In this document: one piece after another, positions 51,451-59,472 of the stretch
Position numbering within the stretch: the first letter of the stretch is position 1
How the letters are laid out: every line of letters starts with the position of its first letter
Origin: Sinorhizobium sp. A49
GTDB lineage: Bacteria > Pseudomonadota > Alphaproteobacteria > Rhizobiales > Rhizobiaceae
DNA: 64,000 nucleotides
Reading direction: 5' to 3'
Assembly: GCF_002002725.1 (NCBI RefSeq)
Contig: NZ_MUNW01000059.1
Location: 1 to 64,000 of the forward strand
The notes under the pieces: generated by a model
Database searches by the model: none
What the model was told of the DNA's origin: nothing
Seen by the model: the letters and a program-made list of their open reading frames with translations, nothing else
Position numbers and translations under genes: made by a program

Positions 51451-51870
51451 TCAGGTCTTCTGCGGCGACGTTCCGTCGCTGCTGCCCTCAAGATCCTTCA
51501 CGATATCCATGAACTTGCGCATCATTCTTTCCATGATGCCCATTGTCCGGTCAATCTCTTCGTCGGTCGGAAGGTCCGGTTTTGCGACGGCTCCACCGGA
51601 TTCGACAACCTTTTCGAGCGCCTCCACCCGCTTGGTCAAGAGATCGATCTCCAGCTCGAAGGCCGTGCGCTCGTCGGCGGCCATGCGGCAGACAAGCTGA
51701 CCGTCCCGTTCCAGGCAGAGCGAGACCTCGCCGGTCTGGGTGTCGAGCCGGGCAATGCCGGTCTCCGATTTCTGCATGGCGTAGCGACCCGGCGCCGGCT
51801 CCTGGGCGCGTGCGCCACCGGCAAGGCCGAGGCTACCGCCGATAAGCATGACTGCAATTGCTCTTCTCAT
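51451..51870 (-). CDS. Exported hypothetical protein, 139 aa
   Basis: A clear signal peptide (MRRAIAVMLIGGSLGLAGGA, cleavage near ARA-QE) follows GGAGAGCAAATC. The mature part begins with a small beta region with two cysteines (SLCLERDGQLVCRMAADE), which may form a disulfide. A long helix that can form a coiled coil (FELEIDLLTKRVEALEKVVE) follows, then a charged Met-rich tail (MGIMERMMRKFMDIVKDLEG). Periplasmic; function unknown. It is upstream of the response regulator on the same strand, but a 75-base gap leaves operon membership open. Confidence 0.75.
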   Translation of the reverse strand: MRRAIAVMLIGGSLGLAGGARAQEPAPGRYAMQKSETGIARLDTQTGEVSLCLERDGQLVCRMAADERTAFELEIDLLTKRVEALEKVVESGGAVAKPDLPTDEEIDRTMGIMERMMRKFMDIVKDLEGSSDGTSPQKT

Positions 51871-51992
51871 GATTTGCTCTCCGTTGCGGACATGCGGGCG
51901 GAAAACCGCCGGTGAACCGCCTTCTGCAATGGACAATCGCCGATATTTGCGGCAAGGCCACGACAGGATATCACGACGGACAAGCGGGCATC

Positions 51993-52340
51993 ATGAGCTC
52001 AATCATATACAAGATCGTTCCGGCCGCACTATGGCAGGAAGCCAGGCGCACCGGCCGCTTCGATGGCGCCCCCATGGACCTTACCGACGGCTACATCCAC
52101 TTTTCGACCGGCGAGCAGGTCGTCACGACTGCCGCTCTCTACTTCGAGGGCCAGGAAGGTCTGCTGCTGGTGGCGGTCGATGGCGATGCGCTTGGCGAAG
52201 AGCTCGTCTATGAGACCTCGCGCGGCGGTGCCCTTTTCCCGCATCTCTACGCACCGCTGTTCCTGTCCGCCGTCCTGTGGGAAAAGCCGCTTCCGCTCGG
52301 CGCCGACGGCCGTCACGTCTTCCCGGAACTCGACGCATGA
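51993..52340 (+). CDS. DUF952 family protein
   Basis: 115 residues from MSSIIYKIVPAALWQEARRT, the usual size for DUF952. The family pattern is present: YKI at the start, DLTDGYIHFSTGEQV with the conserved His-Phe-Ser, LLLVAVDGDALGEELVYE and FPHLYAPL near the end. The fold resembles ADP-ribosyl/NAD-binding small proteins, but the role is unknown to me. Its stop overlaps the pyrD ATG (ATGA), an arrangement that makes cotranslation with pyrD certain to be close; functional linkage is unknown. Confidence 0.88.
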   Translation: MSSIIYKIVPAALWQEARRTGRFDGAPMDLTDGYIHFSTGEQVVTTAALYFEGQEGLLLVAVDGDALGEELVYETSRGGALFPHLYAPLFLSAVLWEKPLPLGADGRHVFPELDA

Positions 52341-53425
52341 TCAATCCCTTTGCCAATCTTGCCCGCCGCGGCCTCTTTCTCTTCGATCCGGAAGCCGCCC
52401 ACGGCCTGTCGATCAAGGCGCTGAAAACAGGCCTCGTGCCGAGCTGTCCGACCGGGCAGGACAAGCGGCTGACCCAGACCGTTGCCGGCCTCGCCTTCCC
52501 CAATCCGCTCGGCATGGCCGCCGGCTACGACAAGAACGCCGAAGTGCCGGAAGCGCTGTTGAAGATCGGCTTCGGCTTCACCGAAATCGGCACGGTGACG
52601 CCGCGCCCGCAATCGGGCAACGACAAGCCGCGCATCTTCCGTCTGGTCGAGGACGAAGCGGTGATCAATCGCCTCGGTTTCAACAATGAGGGCCATGGCG
52701 CAGCACTCGCGCGGCTGAAGGCCTGCTCGCGCGATGCGCTGATCGGCGTCAACATCGGCGCCAACAAGGACAGCGCCGACCGCATCGGCGACTATGTCAG
52801 CGGCATCCACACGTTCTACTCCGTCGCCAAGTATTTCACGGCCAACATCTCCTCGCCGAACACGCCCGGCCTGCGTGACCTGCAGGCCCGCGAAAGCCTG
52901 TCCGCGCTGCTGTCGGCCGTTCTTGCCGCACGCGACGACGAAGCCGCGCGCAGCCAGAGAAATGTGCCGGTGTTCCTCAAGATCGCTCCCGATCTGACCG
53001 AGGAGGGCATGGACGACATCGCCGCCGAGGTTCTGGCGCACAAGCTCGACGGCCTGATCGTCTCGAACACGACGCTTTCGCGCGACGGTCTCAAGGACCA
53101 GCGGCAGGCGGGCGAAAGCGGCGGCCTGTCCGGCAAGCCGCTGTTCGAGAAATCGACGGCCGTGCTTGCCCGCATGCGCAAGCGCGTCGGCCCTGACCTG
53201 CCGATCATCGGCGTCGGCGGCGTCAGCTCGGCAGAAACGGCTGCGGAGAAAATCCGCGCCGGGGCCGATCTGGTGCAGCTCTATTCCTGCATGGTCTACG
53301 AAGGGCCGGCGCTGCCCGGTCGGATCGTGCGCGGGCTTTCCGATCTCTGCGATCGCGAAGGCCTGACATCGATCCGCGATCTGCGCGACAGCCGGCTCGA
53401 CTACTGGGCCGAGCGGAAGGTCTGA
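52337..53425 (+). CDS. pyrD: Dihydroorotate dehydrogenase (quinone), class 2
   Basis: 362 residues from MINPFANLARRGLFLFDPEA; the extended N-terminus marks the membrane-associated class 2 enzyme that passes electrons to ubiquinone. FMN-binding and catalytic blocks are intact: FPNPLGMAAGYDKNAEVPEAL, GFTEIGTVTPRPQSGNDKPR, NISSPNTPGLRDLQ (catalytic Ser region), SNTTLSR and GVGGVSSAETAAEKIRAGA. It oxidises dihydroorotate to orotate in pyrimidine synthesis. Its last 25 bases overlap the convergent MATE gene. Confidence 0.96.
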   Translation: MINPFANLARRGLFLFDPEAAHGLSIKALKTGLVPSCPTGQDKRLTQTVAGLAFPNPLGMAAGYDKNAEVPEALLKIGFGFTEIGTVTPRPQSGNDKPRIFRLVEDEAVINRLGFNNEGHGAALARLKACSRDALIGVNIGANKDSADRIGDYVSGIHTFYSVAKYFTANISSPNTPGLRDLQARESLSALLSAVLAARDDEAARSQRNVPVFLKIAPDLTEEGMDDIAAEVLAHKLDGLIVSNTTLSRDGLKDQRQAGESGGLSGKPLFEKSTAVLARMRKRVGPDLPIIGVGGVSSAETAAEKIRAGADLVQLYSCMVYEGPALPGRIVRGLSDLCDREGLTSIRDLRDSRLDYWAERKV

Positions 53426-54759
53426 CCGGCCTTTGCCGGAATTCTGGCAAGAAGAAACAGGCCGCGCATCAACAGGAACAGGTTGAGCCCCGCCCACAGG
53501 CCGTGATTGCCGAAGGCGGGCACGAGGATCGCCAAGGCTCCGAGATATCCCACAAGGGCCGCCAGCATCATGTTGCGCATCTCGCGCGACCAGGTGGCGC
53601 CGATGAAGACCCCATCCATCAGGAAGGCGAGCGCACCAGTTATCGCCGTCAGCGCCGCCCAGGGCAGATACGCGTAGGCGACCGCGCGAACGTCGGGTGC
53701 CGTCGTCAGGAGATCGACAAGCCCGTGGCCAAAAAACAGGAGCGCTGTCGTCGTCAGGGCAGCGAGGCCGAGCGACCAGGTCATCGTCAGCTTCAGCGCC
53801 CGATCGAAGGCAGGGCGGTAATGGGCACCGATCGAACGGCCGATCAGTTGCTCGGCCGCATTGGCAAGGCCATCGAGATAGTAGCCGGCGACGAGAAAAA
53901 CGGTCATCAACACCGCGTTCGCAGCCAGAGTTACCGGGCCGAAAGCTGTGCCGATACGTGTCATCAGCGCGAAGGCCGCAACCAACACAAACGAGCGGAT
54001 CATGATGTCGCGGTTGAGCCCGAACAGCGGCCGGAGCCGCTCGCGGTCGAAGATCATCGCCCAACTCGGCGCGTCCTTCCTGTCGAAACGACTATAGACG
54101 ATAGCAAAGCCGGCCAGGGCGCCGATGACCTCGCCGGTCACGGTTGCGATCGCGACACCCACGACCCCCCAGCCCAAAACCAGCCCGAGCAGGATCGACA
54201 GCACGATGTTGACCCCGTTGATCAGCGCCTGCAGCAACAGCCCGGTCGTGCCTTGGCCGCGCCCGAGCACAAAGCCGAGGATGGCATAGTTGGCGAGTGC
54301 CGCCGGGGCCGAGAGCATACGACAAAGGAAATAAGTCCGCGTCACAGCCCCCACTTCTGCCGGTGGGTCCATCAGCCAGAGACCACCGGCAAGCAAAAGC
54401 GGTGACAGGACGACGACCGCAACACCGGCCGTAAGCCCAATGACCAGCGAGCGCCAGAACACGGCCTGCTGTTCGCGCCGGTCACCCCGGCCATAGGCCT
54501 GTGCAACGAGGCCGGTGGTGGCGGCCCGCAGGAAATTGAAGGTGGTGAAGATCAGATCGAAGATTATCGCCCCGACCGCAAGCCCGGCCAGCAACGTCGC
54601 CTGGCCCATGCGGCCGACCACCGCCGTATCGACGAGGCCGAGCAACGGCGTGGTGAGAAAACCCAGCGTCATCGGCAGGGCGATCGCCAGGATCAGGCGG
54701 TGCGTGACCTCGAAGGGACCGGCGGGATCGTTCGGTGAGGCGGGAGAAACTGCGGTCAT
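53401..54759 (-). CDS. MATE-family efflux transporter (DinF-like)
   Basis: 452 residues, 12 predicted membrane helices in two MatE repeats. The start reads ILAIALPMTLGFLTTPLLGLVDTAVVG, and the second half repeats the pattern (PVTLANAVLMTVFLVAGYYLDGLANAAEQLIG, approximately). It resembles the DinF branch, which exports toxic organic cations or protects against oxidative damage using a sodium or proton gradient. Substrate unknown. GGGACCGTTCG precedes the ATG. The 3' end overlaps pyrD tail to tail. Confidence 0.92.
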   Translation of the reverse strand: MTAVSPASPNDPAGPFEVTHRLILAIALPMTLGFLTTPLLGLVDTAVVGRMGQATLLAGLAVGAIIFDLIFTTFNFLRAATTGLVAQAYGRGDRREQQAVFWRSLVIGLTAGVAVVVLSPLLLAGGLWLMDPPAEVGAVTRTYFLCRMLSAPAALANYAILGFVLGRGQGTTGLLLQALINGVNIVLSILLGLVLGWGVVGVAIATVTGEVIGALAGFAIVYSRFDRKDAPSWAMIFDRERLRPLFGLNRDIMIRSFVLVAAFALMTRIGTAFGPVTLAANAVLMTVFLVAGYYLDGLANAAEQLIGRSIGAHYRPAFDRALKLTMTWSLGLAALTTTALLFFGHGLVDLLTTAPDVRAVAYAYLPWAALTAITGALAFLMDGVFIGATWSREMRNMMLAALVGYLGALAILVPAFGNHGLWAGLNLFLLMRGLFLLARIPAKAGQTFRSAQ

Positions 54760-54872
54760 CGAACGGTCCCAGAGGAATGAGTGCGTGACGACCGTTTTAG
54801 GGAAAGATCATAGGCGCGCGCAAGGTGTCACGGGCGGTCGCCGCAATTAACAACCCTGCGACGGCGCAATAG

Positions 54873-55062
54873 CCCCTCACCCTAGCTCGCTCCCCGCCTG
54901 TGCCGAGAGGGGACGCATACGGGCGACAGATGTCGAATGTCTCGCATGTTTGCAGGCAGGATCTGAGTTACCGGCAAGCCTGTGGGAAAACGCAACGCCC
55001 CGATGGAAGGCAAAACGGCAGAGCGTCGTCCCTTCTCCCCGCCCGCGGGGAGGGATGAGGGG
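54873..55062. repeat. Mosaic palindromic intergenic element (RIME-like)
   Basis: About 190 bases bounded by CCCCTCA (54873-54879) and TGAGGGG (55056-55062). It contains CTCCCCGC-CC-GCGGGGAG (55035-55052) and a second TCCCC/GGGGA pairing near 54891-54917. Such elements, with 'CCCTCACCCTAG...' and 'CTCCCCGC' motifs, are dispersed in rhizobial intergenic DNA. The 324-base gap between the MATE gene and the CAP-domain gene holds nothing else. Confidence 0.6.
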
Positions 55063-55083
55063 CCGACGTCAATGTGGGTGCGA

Positions 55084-55587
55084 TCAGCTCGACAGCACCA
55101 TGGCCCAATAGGGACGGTTGCCCGACGCGGCGTTTTGCACCACGGCAACGCCGAGGCCGCGATAGTTGCCGAGCATGTTTTCCAGGTGCTTCGGCGACCG
55201 GTACCAGGCGTCATAGGCGCGCGCAGCGTCGTCCTGGCCGACGGCGATGTTTTCGGCAGCCGGCAAGGTGACGCCGTCGCTTTTCATCCGGTTGTAGAAA
55301 CTGTCGTTCCAGCCGATCAGATGCTGCATCTTGCCGACCTTGGCCATCCGGGCGGCCTGGTTCATGGCTGCGACTGAAGCGGCCCTGTCGGCCACCAGCG
55401 GCGAGAGGCCCTTGCTCTTGCGCAACGCATTGACATAGCCGAGGCTCGCCGCAGTCTGGTCGCTGCCAGTACCTGTTTCCGGCGTCAGTATGTTGGATGT
55501 GGTGCAGCCGGCAAGCACGGCCAGCGAAAGCACGCCGCCGGCACGCAGAAGAGCGCGCCGCTCGATGACGAAAACCTGGTCCTTCAT
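55084..55587 (-). CDS. CAP (SCP/PR1)-domain lipoprotein
   Basis: 167 residues. A signal peptide ends in the lipobox L-A-G-C28, so the protein should be membrane-anchored in the periplasm. The CAP domain covers residues 45-165: LGYVNALRKSKGLSPLVADR, MAKVGKMQHLIGW (first conserved His), AAENIAVGQDD (conserved Glu-Asn), AYDAWYRSPKHLENML (second His) and GLGVAVVQNAASGNRPYWAMVL. Bacterial CAP proteins are widespread, but their biochemical role is unclear. The start is two bases after the stop of a small membrane protein gene, so the two form an operon. Confidence 0.9.
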   Translation of the reverse strand: MKDQVFVIERRALLRAGGVLSLAVLAGCTTSNILTPETGTGSDQTAASLGYVNALRKSKGLSPLVADRAASVAAMNQAARMAKVGKMQHLIGWNDSFYNRMKSDGVTLPAAENIAVGQDDAARAYDAWYRSPKHLENMLGNYRGLGVAVVQNAASGNRPYWAMVLSS

Positions 55588-55589
55588 GC

Positions 55590-55856
55590 TCACCGCCGAT
55601 AGCTCATGACACGCAGGATGATAAAGGCCGGAATGACGATCGCAGCGCCCAGGAGCAGATAGTCGCCGACCCGACCGAGAGCCGAGAAGCCCGTATGCCA
55701 GAGGTCGAGCAGGAAGTTGCGGATGCCGAAATAGATATCGGCGGGGTACCAGCCGAAAACGGTCATGACGAAGCCGACGAGGATCGACACCACGACGAGC
55801 TTGACGAGGACGCGCAGCGGCGAATCCCCCAAAAATCTGTTCACTCCGTCCGACAT
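55590..55856 (-). CDS. Small integral membrane protein, DUF6460-like
   Basis: 88 residues from MSDGVNRFLGDSPLRVLVKL, behind AGGAG. Two membrane helices (about 15-37 and 62-82) are separated by a WYPADIYFGIRNFLLDLWH segment. The start motif and size fit what I recall as DUF6460 in Rhizobiales. Function unknown. It is first of a two-gene unit with the CAP-domain lipoprotein. Confidence 0.7.
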   Translation of the reverse strand: MSDGVNRFLGDSPLRVLVKLVVVSILVGFVMTVFGWYPADIYFGIRNFLLDLWHTGFSALGRVGDYLLLGAAIVIPAFIILRVMSYRR

Positions 55857-55922
55857 CGGCGAAATACTCCTGTTTCCCTTCACATAAGCTGCCATTCGCA
55901 CCCTCGCAAGTCACCGGAAAAG

Positions 55923-56208
55923 GCGGGCCTATACCAACCTGCGCTGATATTGACCTATTGCGCCGGAGCGATTTTGGTTTCCGGCAAGGAGACAACCGCA
56001 CCCGGACCAAGTGGTCCGGTGAGGATTATCGACGCTATCAGGAGGCCAAAAGCGCCCGGCCCTTCGGGTGGACCGTCTGTCGGCCACCTGCCGCGTCGCA
56101 ATCCTCGACCGATGCCAAGGCATCGCTCTGCGGTATGCTCCTTACCGGATGACCGCAGACGGTCCCACGCAAGAGGTCAATATCAGCGCAGTTTGGTATT
56201 ATGCCCGG
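55923..56208. mobile_element. MITE-like element with 18-bp perfect inverted termini
   Basis: CTGCGCTGATATTGACCT (55939-55956) is repeated exactly in inverted orientation at 56174-56191. The similarity continues outward imperfectly (CGGGCCTATACCAA against TTTGGTATTATGCCCGG), giving termini of about 35 bases around roughly 290 bases. Inside is a CCGGACC-AAGT-GGTCCGG hairpin (56018-56035) and no ORF with a ribosome binding site. No target duplication was recognised. It fills the 423-base gap (55857-56279) upstream of the methyltransferase gene, so it may carry or disrupt that promoter. Confidence 0.6.
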
Positions 56209-56279
56209 CTTTCAGATTCCGCTTGTGTTTTGCCCGGCCCGGCGTCAGAAGCGCTGATCGCAACCGATATCTCACATTG

Positions 56280-57218
56280 ATGACGCTCAACCAGCTCTCC
56301 TCCGGCGACCTGATCGCCGACCGCCGCGCCGACTACGCAAAAATGCTTGCCGAGGCCGGCGAGCCCGAGAGTGCTGCCGATCTCATGGTCCAGGCGCTCG
56401 AGCGCGTACCCGATTGGGCTGCCGGCTGGTTCCGGCTGGCGGACTATGAGGAAAAATCGGGCCGGAAGGAGGCGGCGATCGATGCGCTGCGCAAAACCCT
56501 GTCCCTCAACCCGAAAGACATTTTTGGCGCCGGGCTGAAACTGGCGCTTCTCGGCGCGACCGAGATGCCGGAACAGCCGCCAAGCCTCTATGTCGAGCGG
56601 CTGTTCGACGACTACGCCGACCGCTTCGACCATGCGCTGGTCGAGAAGCTCGATTACACCGTGCCGGACAAGCTCGCAGCCCTGATCGAAAGATCGACGG
56701 CGGGCGCGCATTTCGAGCATGTCGTCGACCTCGGTTGCGGCACGGGCCTGTTCGGCGAGCGCATCCGCGGGCGCGCTGCATTTCTCGAAGGTTTCGACAT
56801 CTCCGCCAACATGTTGCTGAAGGCCGAGGCGAAAGCCGTTTATGACCGGCTGGCGCGGGCCGACCTGTCGTTGCCGCCTGAACAATCCGGTGTCTTCGGC
56901 AATTTCGCTGCCGCTCGCGCCGATCTCGTCAGTGCGGCCGACGTGCTGATGTATCTCGGCAATCTCGATGGCGTCGCCGGGATCGTCGGCGAACTGCTTT
57001 CCAGCCAGGGCCTGTTTGCCTTCTCGGTGGAGGATGCCGGTGCGGCGGATGGCTTCGTCCTGCGCCCGTCGCTACGCTACGCCCACAGCGAGACCTATAT
57101 CCGCGACCTTCTCGCTTTACACGGCCTGGACATGGTGGCAGTGGAGCGGACCGTCATCCGCATGGATGCAGGCCAGCCGATCACCGGCATCCTGTTTCTC
57201 GCCCGCAAGCCTGCATAA
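56280..57218 (+). CDS. TPR-containing SAM-dependent methyltransferase
   Basis: 312 residues from MTLNQLSSGDLIADRRADYA; the frame is open far upstream, but there the DNA belongs to an intergenic repeat. Two to three TPR-like helical repeats occupy residues 18-90 (AAGWFRLADYEEKSGRKEAAIDALRKTL). The class I methyltransferase domain starts near 105 with YADRFDHALVEKLDY. The SAM motif HVVDLGCGTGLFG lies at 147-159 and GFDISANML near 172. The order (TPR then methyltransferase) is common in Rhizobiales as an uncharacterised family. Substrate unknown. A hairpin terminator follows at once. Confidence 0.88.
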   Translation: MTLNQLSSGDLIADRRADYAKMLAEAGEPESAADLMVQALERVPDWAAGWFRLADYEEKSGRKEAAIDALRKTLSLNPKDIFGAGLKLALLGATEMPEQPPSLYVERLFDDYADRFDHALVEKLDYTVPDKLAALIERSTAGAHFEHVVDLGCGTGLFGERIRGRAAFLEGFDISANMLLKAEAKAVYDRLARADLSLPPEQSGVFGNFAAARADLVSAADVLMYLGNLDGVAGIVGELLSSQGLFAFSVEDAGAADGFVLRPSLRYAHSETYIRDLLALHGLDMVAVERTVIRMDAGQPITGILFLARKPA

Positions 57219-57237
57219 AAATGCAGGGCTGGTTCGC

Positions 57238-57268
57238 AAAAATACGTCAGCATTACTGACATATTTTT
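57238..57268. terminator. Terminator hairpin after the methyltransferase gene
   Basis: AAAAATACGTCAG (57238-57250), loop CATTA, CTGACATATTTTT (57256-57268). A-rich and T-rich flanks on both sides would let it work on either strand. Confidence 0.8.
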
Positions 57269-57326
57269 CTTGATTGTTTTTGTGCGTTGCAGCATTGCTT
57301 CACGCATCCCAATCGAGGTTTTTGCC

Positions 57327-57962
57327 ATGGCTCTGAGCAGCAGCGTTTTCGGTATTTGGAACACCAGCCCGACCCGGCACACGCCGATCGAGGACCTGCA
57401 GGGCATTTTCTCCGGCAGCCTGATTGCAGCACTCGGCCTTTATTTCCTGGCCAGCGCCGGTCTGCTTACGGGCAGCACCGCCGGCGTCGCCTTCCTGCTG
57501 CATTATGCGACCGGCGTGAACTTCGGCCTCGCCTTCTTCCTGCTCAACCTGCCGTTCTTCTATCTCTCCTGGAAGCGGCTCGGACCGGCCTTCACGGTCA
57601 AGACCTTCATTGCCATCGGCGTGACCTCGTTCCTGACAGACATCCAGTCGCGCCTGTTCCAGATCGGCGATATCCATCCGGCCTGGGCGGCACTCATCGG
57701 CGGCCTGCTTCTCGGCTACGGTCTGCTGGCGCTCTACCGCCACCGCGCCAGCCTCGGCGGCGTGGGCATTCTCGGTATCTACCTGCAGGAACGTTTCGGT
57801 GTACGCGCGGGGCTGGTGCAGCTGGCGATCGACATGGTCGTGCTGGTCGCCGCCTTCGGCGTCACCAGCCCCTCGGTCGTCGCCTGGTCGGTGCTCGGCG
57901 CAGTCGTGCTCAACCTGTTCGTCGCCATCAACCACCGCGCCGACCGCTACATCGCGCTCTAA
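57327..57962 (+). CDS. YitT-family membrane protein
   Basis: 211 residues from the ATG at 57327 (GAGG eight bases upstream). Five to six hydrophobic helices cover most of the protein. YitT (UPF0750) features are present: LASAGLLTGSTAGVAFLLHYATGVNFG near residue 38 and ASLGGVGILGIYLQERFGVRAG near 144. These glycine-rich re-entrant motifs suggest a small-molecule transporter, but the substrate is unknown. The C-terminal DUF2179 domain found in Bacillus relatives is absent. Single-gene unit ending in the terminator at 58084. Confidence 0.85.
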   Translation: MALSSSVFGIWNTSPTRHTPIEDLQGIFSGSLIAALGLYFLASAGLLTGSTAGVAFLLHYATGVNFGLAFFLLNLPFFYLSWKRLGPAFTVKTFIAIGVTSFLTDIQSRLFQIGDIHPAWAALIGGLLLGYGLLALYRHRASLGGVGILGIYLQERFGVRAGLVQLAIDMVVLVAAFGVTSPSVVAWSVLGAVVLNLFVAINHRADRYIAL

Positions 57963-58083
57963 AGCGCGCCGCGACCTTTTAGGTTCGCTTGCCGCTCTTT
58001 AAGCTCTTGTTTTTATGCATGTCATTATCGCAAAACCGCAGCACACTTTTGCGCGACATGCTCTGGGGCATCAGAAATAGAAA

Positions 58084-58113
58084 AGCCCCGAAGGGCGACT
58101 TCGGGGCTCTTTT
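58084..58113 (+). terminator. Terminator after the YitT-family gene
   Basis: AGCCCCGAAG-GGCGA-CTTCGGGGCT with CTTTT behind it and AAAA in front. Confidence 0.85.
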
Positions 58114-58156
58114 GATAACAAAGCTCGATAATGCCTATTTGACGAGGGGCCCGTTC

Positions 58157-58274
58157 AGTTCTCCCTCATTCCGGCCCTGTGCCGGAATGAGGGAGAACTA
58201 ACGTCCGTCAGGTCAAAAGATCTTTTCAGCCCAAGGACTTGGGCTGGCTGGATTCCTGTGACAAGCACAGGAAT
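58157..58274. repeat. Cluster of three palindromes, one with 19-bp perfect arms
   Basis: First: AGTTCTCCCTCATTCCGGC (58157-58175), loop CCTGT, perfect inverted copy to 58199. Second: AGCCCAAG-GA-CTTGGGCT (58228-58245). Third: ATTCCTGTG-ACAAG-CACAGGAAT (58252-58274). They sit in the 422-base spacer between the YitT gene and the AhpD-like gene, which has no other gene. Such clusters are a form of dispersed rhizobial intergenic element. Confidence 0.75.
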
Positions 58275-58384
58275 GAAGGAAAATCAGGCTAACGCCGAGC
58301 CTTCCTTCCTCCTCACACCGACCTTCTTAGCAGTCTGACCCGAAGACCGACTTCAGGGCTTTTGTGTCGCTCCGTCACCGGATA

Positions 58385-58849
58385 TCAGGCGGCCTTTGCC
58401 GGTGCGTCGACCGGATGCTGCGAGCGCAGGCCGACGGCGACCCGGTTCCAGACATTGATGACGCCGATCGCCATGGTGATCTTGGTGATCTCGGCCTCAT
58501 CGAAATGCTCTCTCAGCGGCTCGAAGTCCGCGTCGGGCGCGCCGGTCTGAGCAAGGTTGGTGAGCGCTTCGGTCCAGGCCAGCACCGCGCGTTCGCGAGC
58601 GTCATAGATCGGCGATTCGCGCCAGGCGCAGATCAGGTGGATCCACTGCTCGCTGAGGCCAGTATGGCGCGCCTCCTTCACATGCATGTCGATGCAATAG
58701 GCACAACCGTTGATCTGCGAGGCGCGCAGCTTGATCAGGTGGATCAGCCGCGGCTCAAGGCCCGATTCCTTGATGATGTAGCTGTCGAAGGCTGCCGCGG
58801 CCTTGTAGGCATCGGGGGCGGCTTTGACGAAGTTCAAACGCGGTTGCAT
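58385..58849 (-). CDS. AhpD-like carboxymuconolactone decarboxylase-family protein
   Basis: 154 residues from MQPRLNFVKAAPDAYKAAAA, behind a perfect AAGGAGAAGACC. The AhpD-type redox centre is intact: C49-A-Y-C52-I-D-M-H56 in NGCAYCIDMHVKEA. Such proteins reduce peroxides or act as thiol peroxidase partners. The gene follows an Rrf2 regulator (52-base gap) on the same strand, a common pair whose expression is likely derepressed by oxidative or nitrosative stress. A tandem 18-base direct repeat (CAGGTGGATGGGGAT, 58862-58876 and 58880-58894) lies just upstream. Confidence 0.92.
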   Translation of the reverse strand: MQPRLNFVKAAPDAYKAAAAFDSYIIKESGLEPRLIHLIKLRASQINGCAYCIDMHVKEARHTGLSEQWIHLICAWRESPIYDARERAVLAWTEALTNLAQTGAPDADFEPLREHFDEAEITKITMAIGVINVWNRVAVGLRSQHPVDAPAKAA

Positions 58850-58901
58850 GGTCTTCTCCTTCAGGTGGATGGGGATTGGCAGGTGGATGGGGATCGGGAT
58901 T

Positions 58902-59405
58902 TCAGGCGCCGGCGGCCGACTTGCGTTCGTTGACCGCGAGGAACGCGTTGGTCCTTGCGGAAATGCTGCCGTCATCCTTGGCGCTGAGGTCTTCCATGAT
59001 GTCGGCGATGGTCACGCGCCGAAGCTCGGCGCGGTAGGCCTGCTCGGCCTTCAACATCGCGACGTTTATGGTGCACAGCGTCTTCGGCTTGCAGGTATAG
59101 GGATTGGGGCCACGCAGGCGGATCTCGTTGCAGCGGAACGCCGGTTCTGGGCCTTCGACCGCAAGCACGATATCGAGCAGACTGATCTTTGCCGGCAGTC
59201 GGGCGAGGCGGTAGCCGCCCTTCGGGCCGGGCACGGCTTCAAGCAGCCCTGCCCCGGACATCGCCTGCAGGTGCTTCAGGAGATAGCTCGTGGACACCCC
59301 ATGAAATTCGGCAAGAGCTGCTGCCGACAGCGTGCTGCCGGGCTGAAGACAGCTCAGCATCGTCACGCTGTGGATCGCCTGCTCGACACCGTCCCCGAGT
59401 TTCAT
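58902..59405 (-). CDS. Rrf2-family transcriptional regulator of the AhpD-like gene
   Basis: 167 residues. The winged helix-turn-helix covers residues 8-70 (TLSAAALAEFHGVSTSYLLKHLQAMSGAGLLEAVPGPKGGYRLAR). Three C-terminal cysteines, C92, C105 and C111, have a spacing that resembles Rrf2 members that bind an iron-sulfur cluster or sense redox state through thiols. It is first in an operon with the AhpD-like protein. A 9-base-arm palindrome lies 16 bases upstream of its start and is the probable autoregulatory operator. Confidence 0.92.
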   Translation of the reverse strand: MKLGDGVEQAIHSVTMLSCLQPGSTLSAAALAEFHGVSTSYLLKHLQAMSGAGLLEAVPGPKGGYRLARLPAKISLLDIVLAVEGPEPAFRCNEIRLRGPNPYTCKPKTLCTINVAMLKAEQAYRAELRRVTIADIMEDLSAKDDGSISARTNAFLAVNERKSAAGA

Positions 59406-59420
59406 CCGCCTTCCCCTTAT

Positions 59421-59443
59421 TCATGGATATTTTTTATCCATGA
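59421..59443 (-). promoter_or_regulatory. Probable Rrf2 operator
   Basis: TCATGGATA-TTTTT-TATCCATGA, arms of nine bases, in the divergent space between the Rrf2 gene and the DEXH helicase gene. Size, A+T-rich centre and position just before the regulator start fit autoregulation by an Rrf2 dimer. Confidence 0.7.
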
Positions 59444-59472
59444 TTCTGTGAAGAGTCAATCGCCATGCGATC

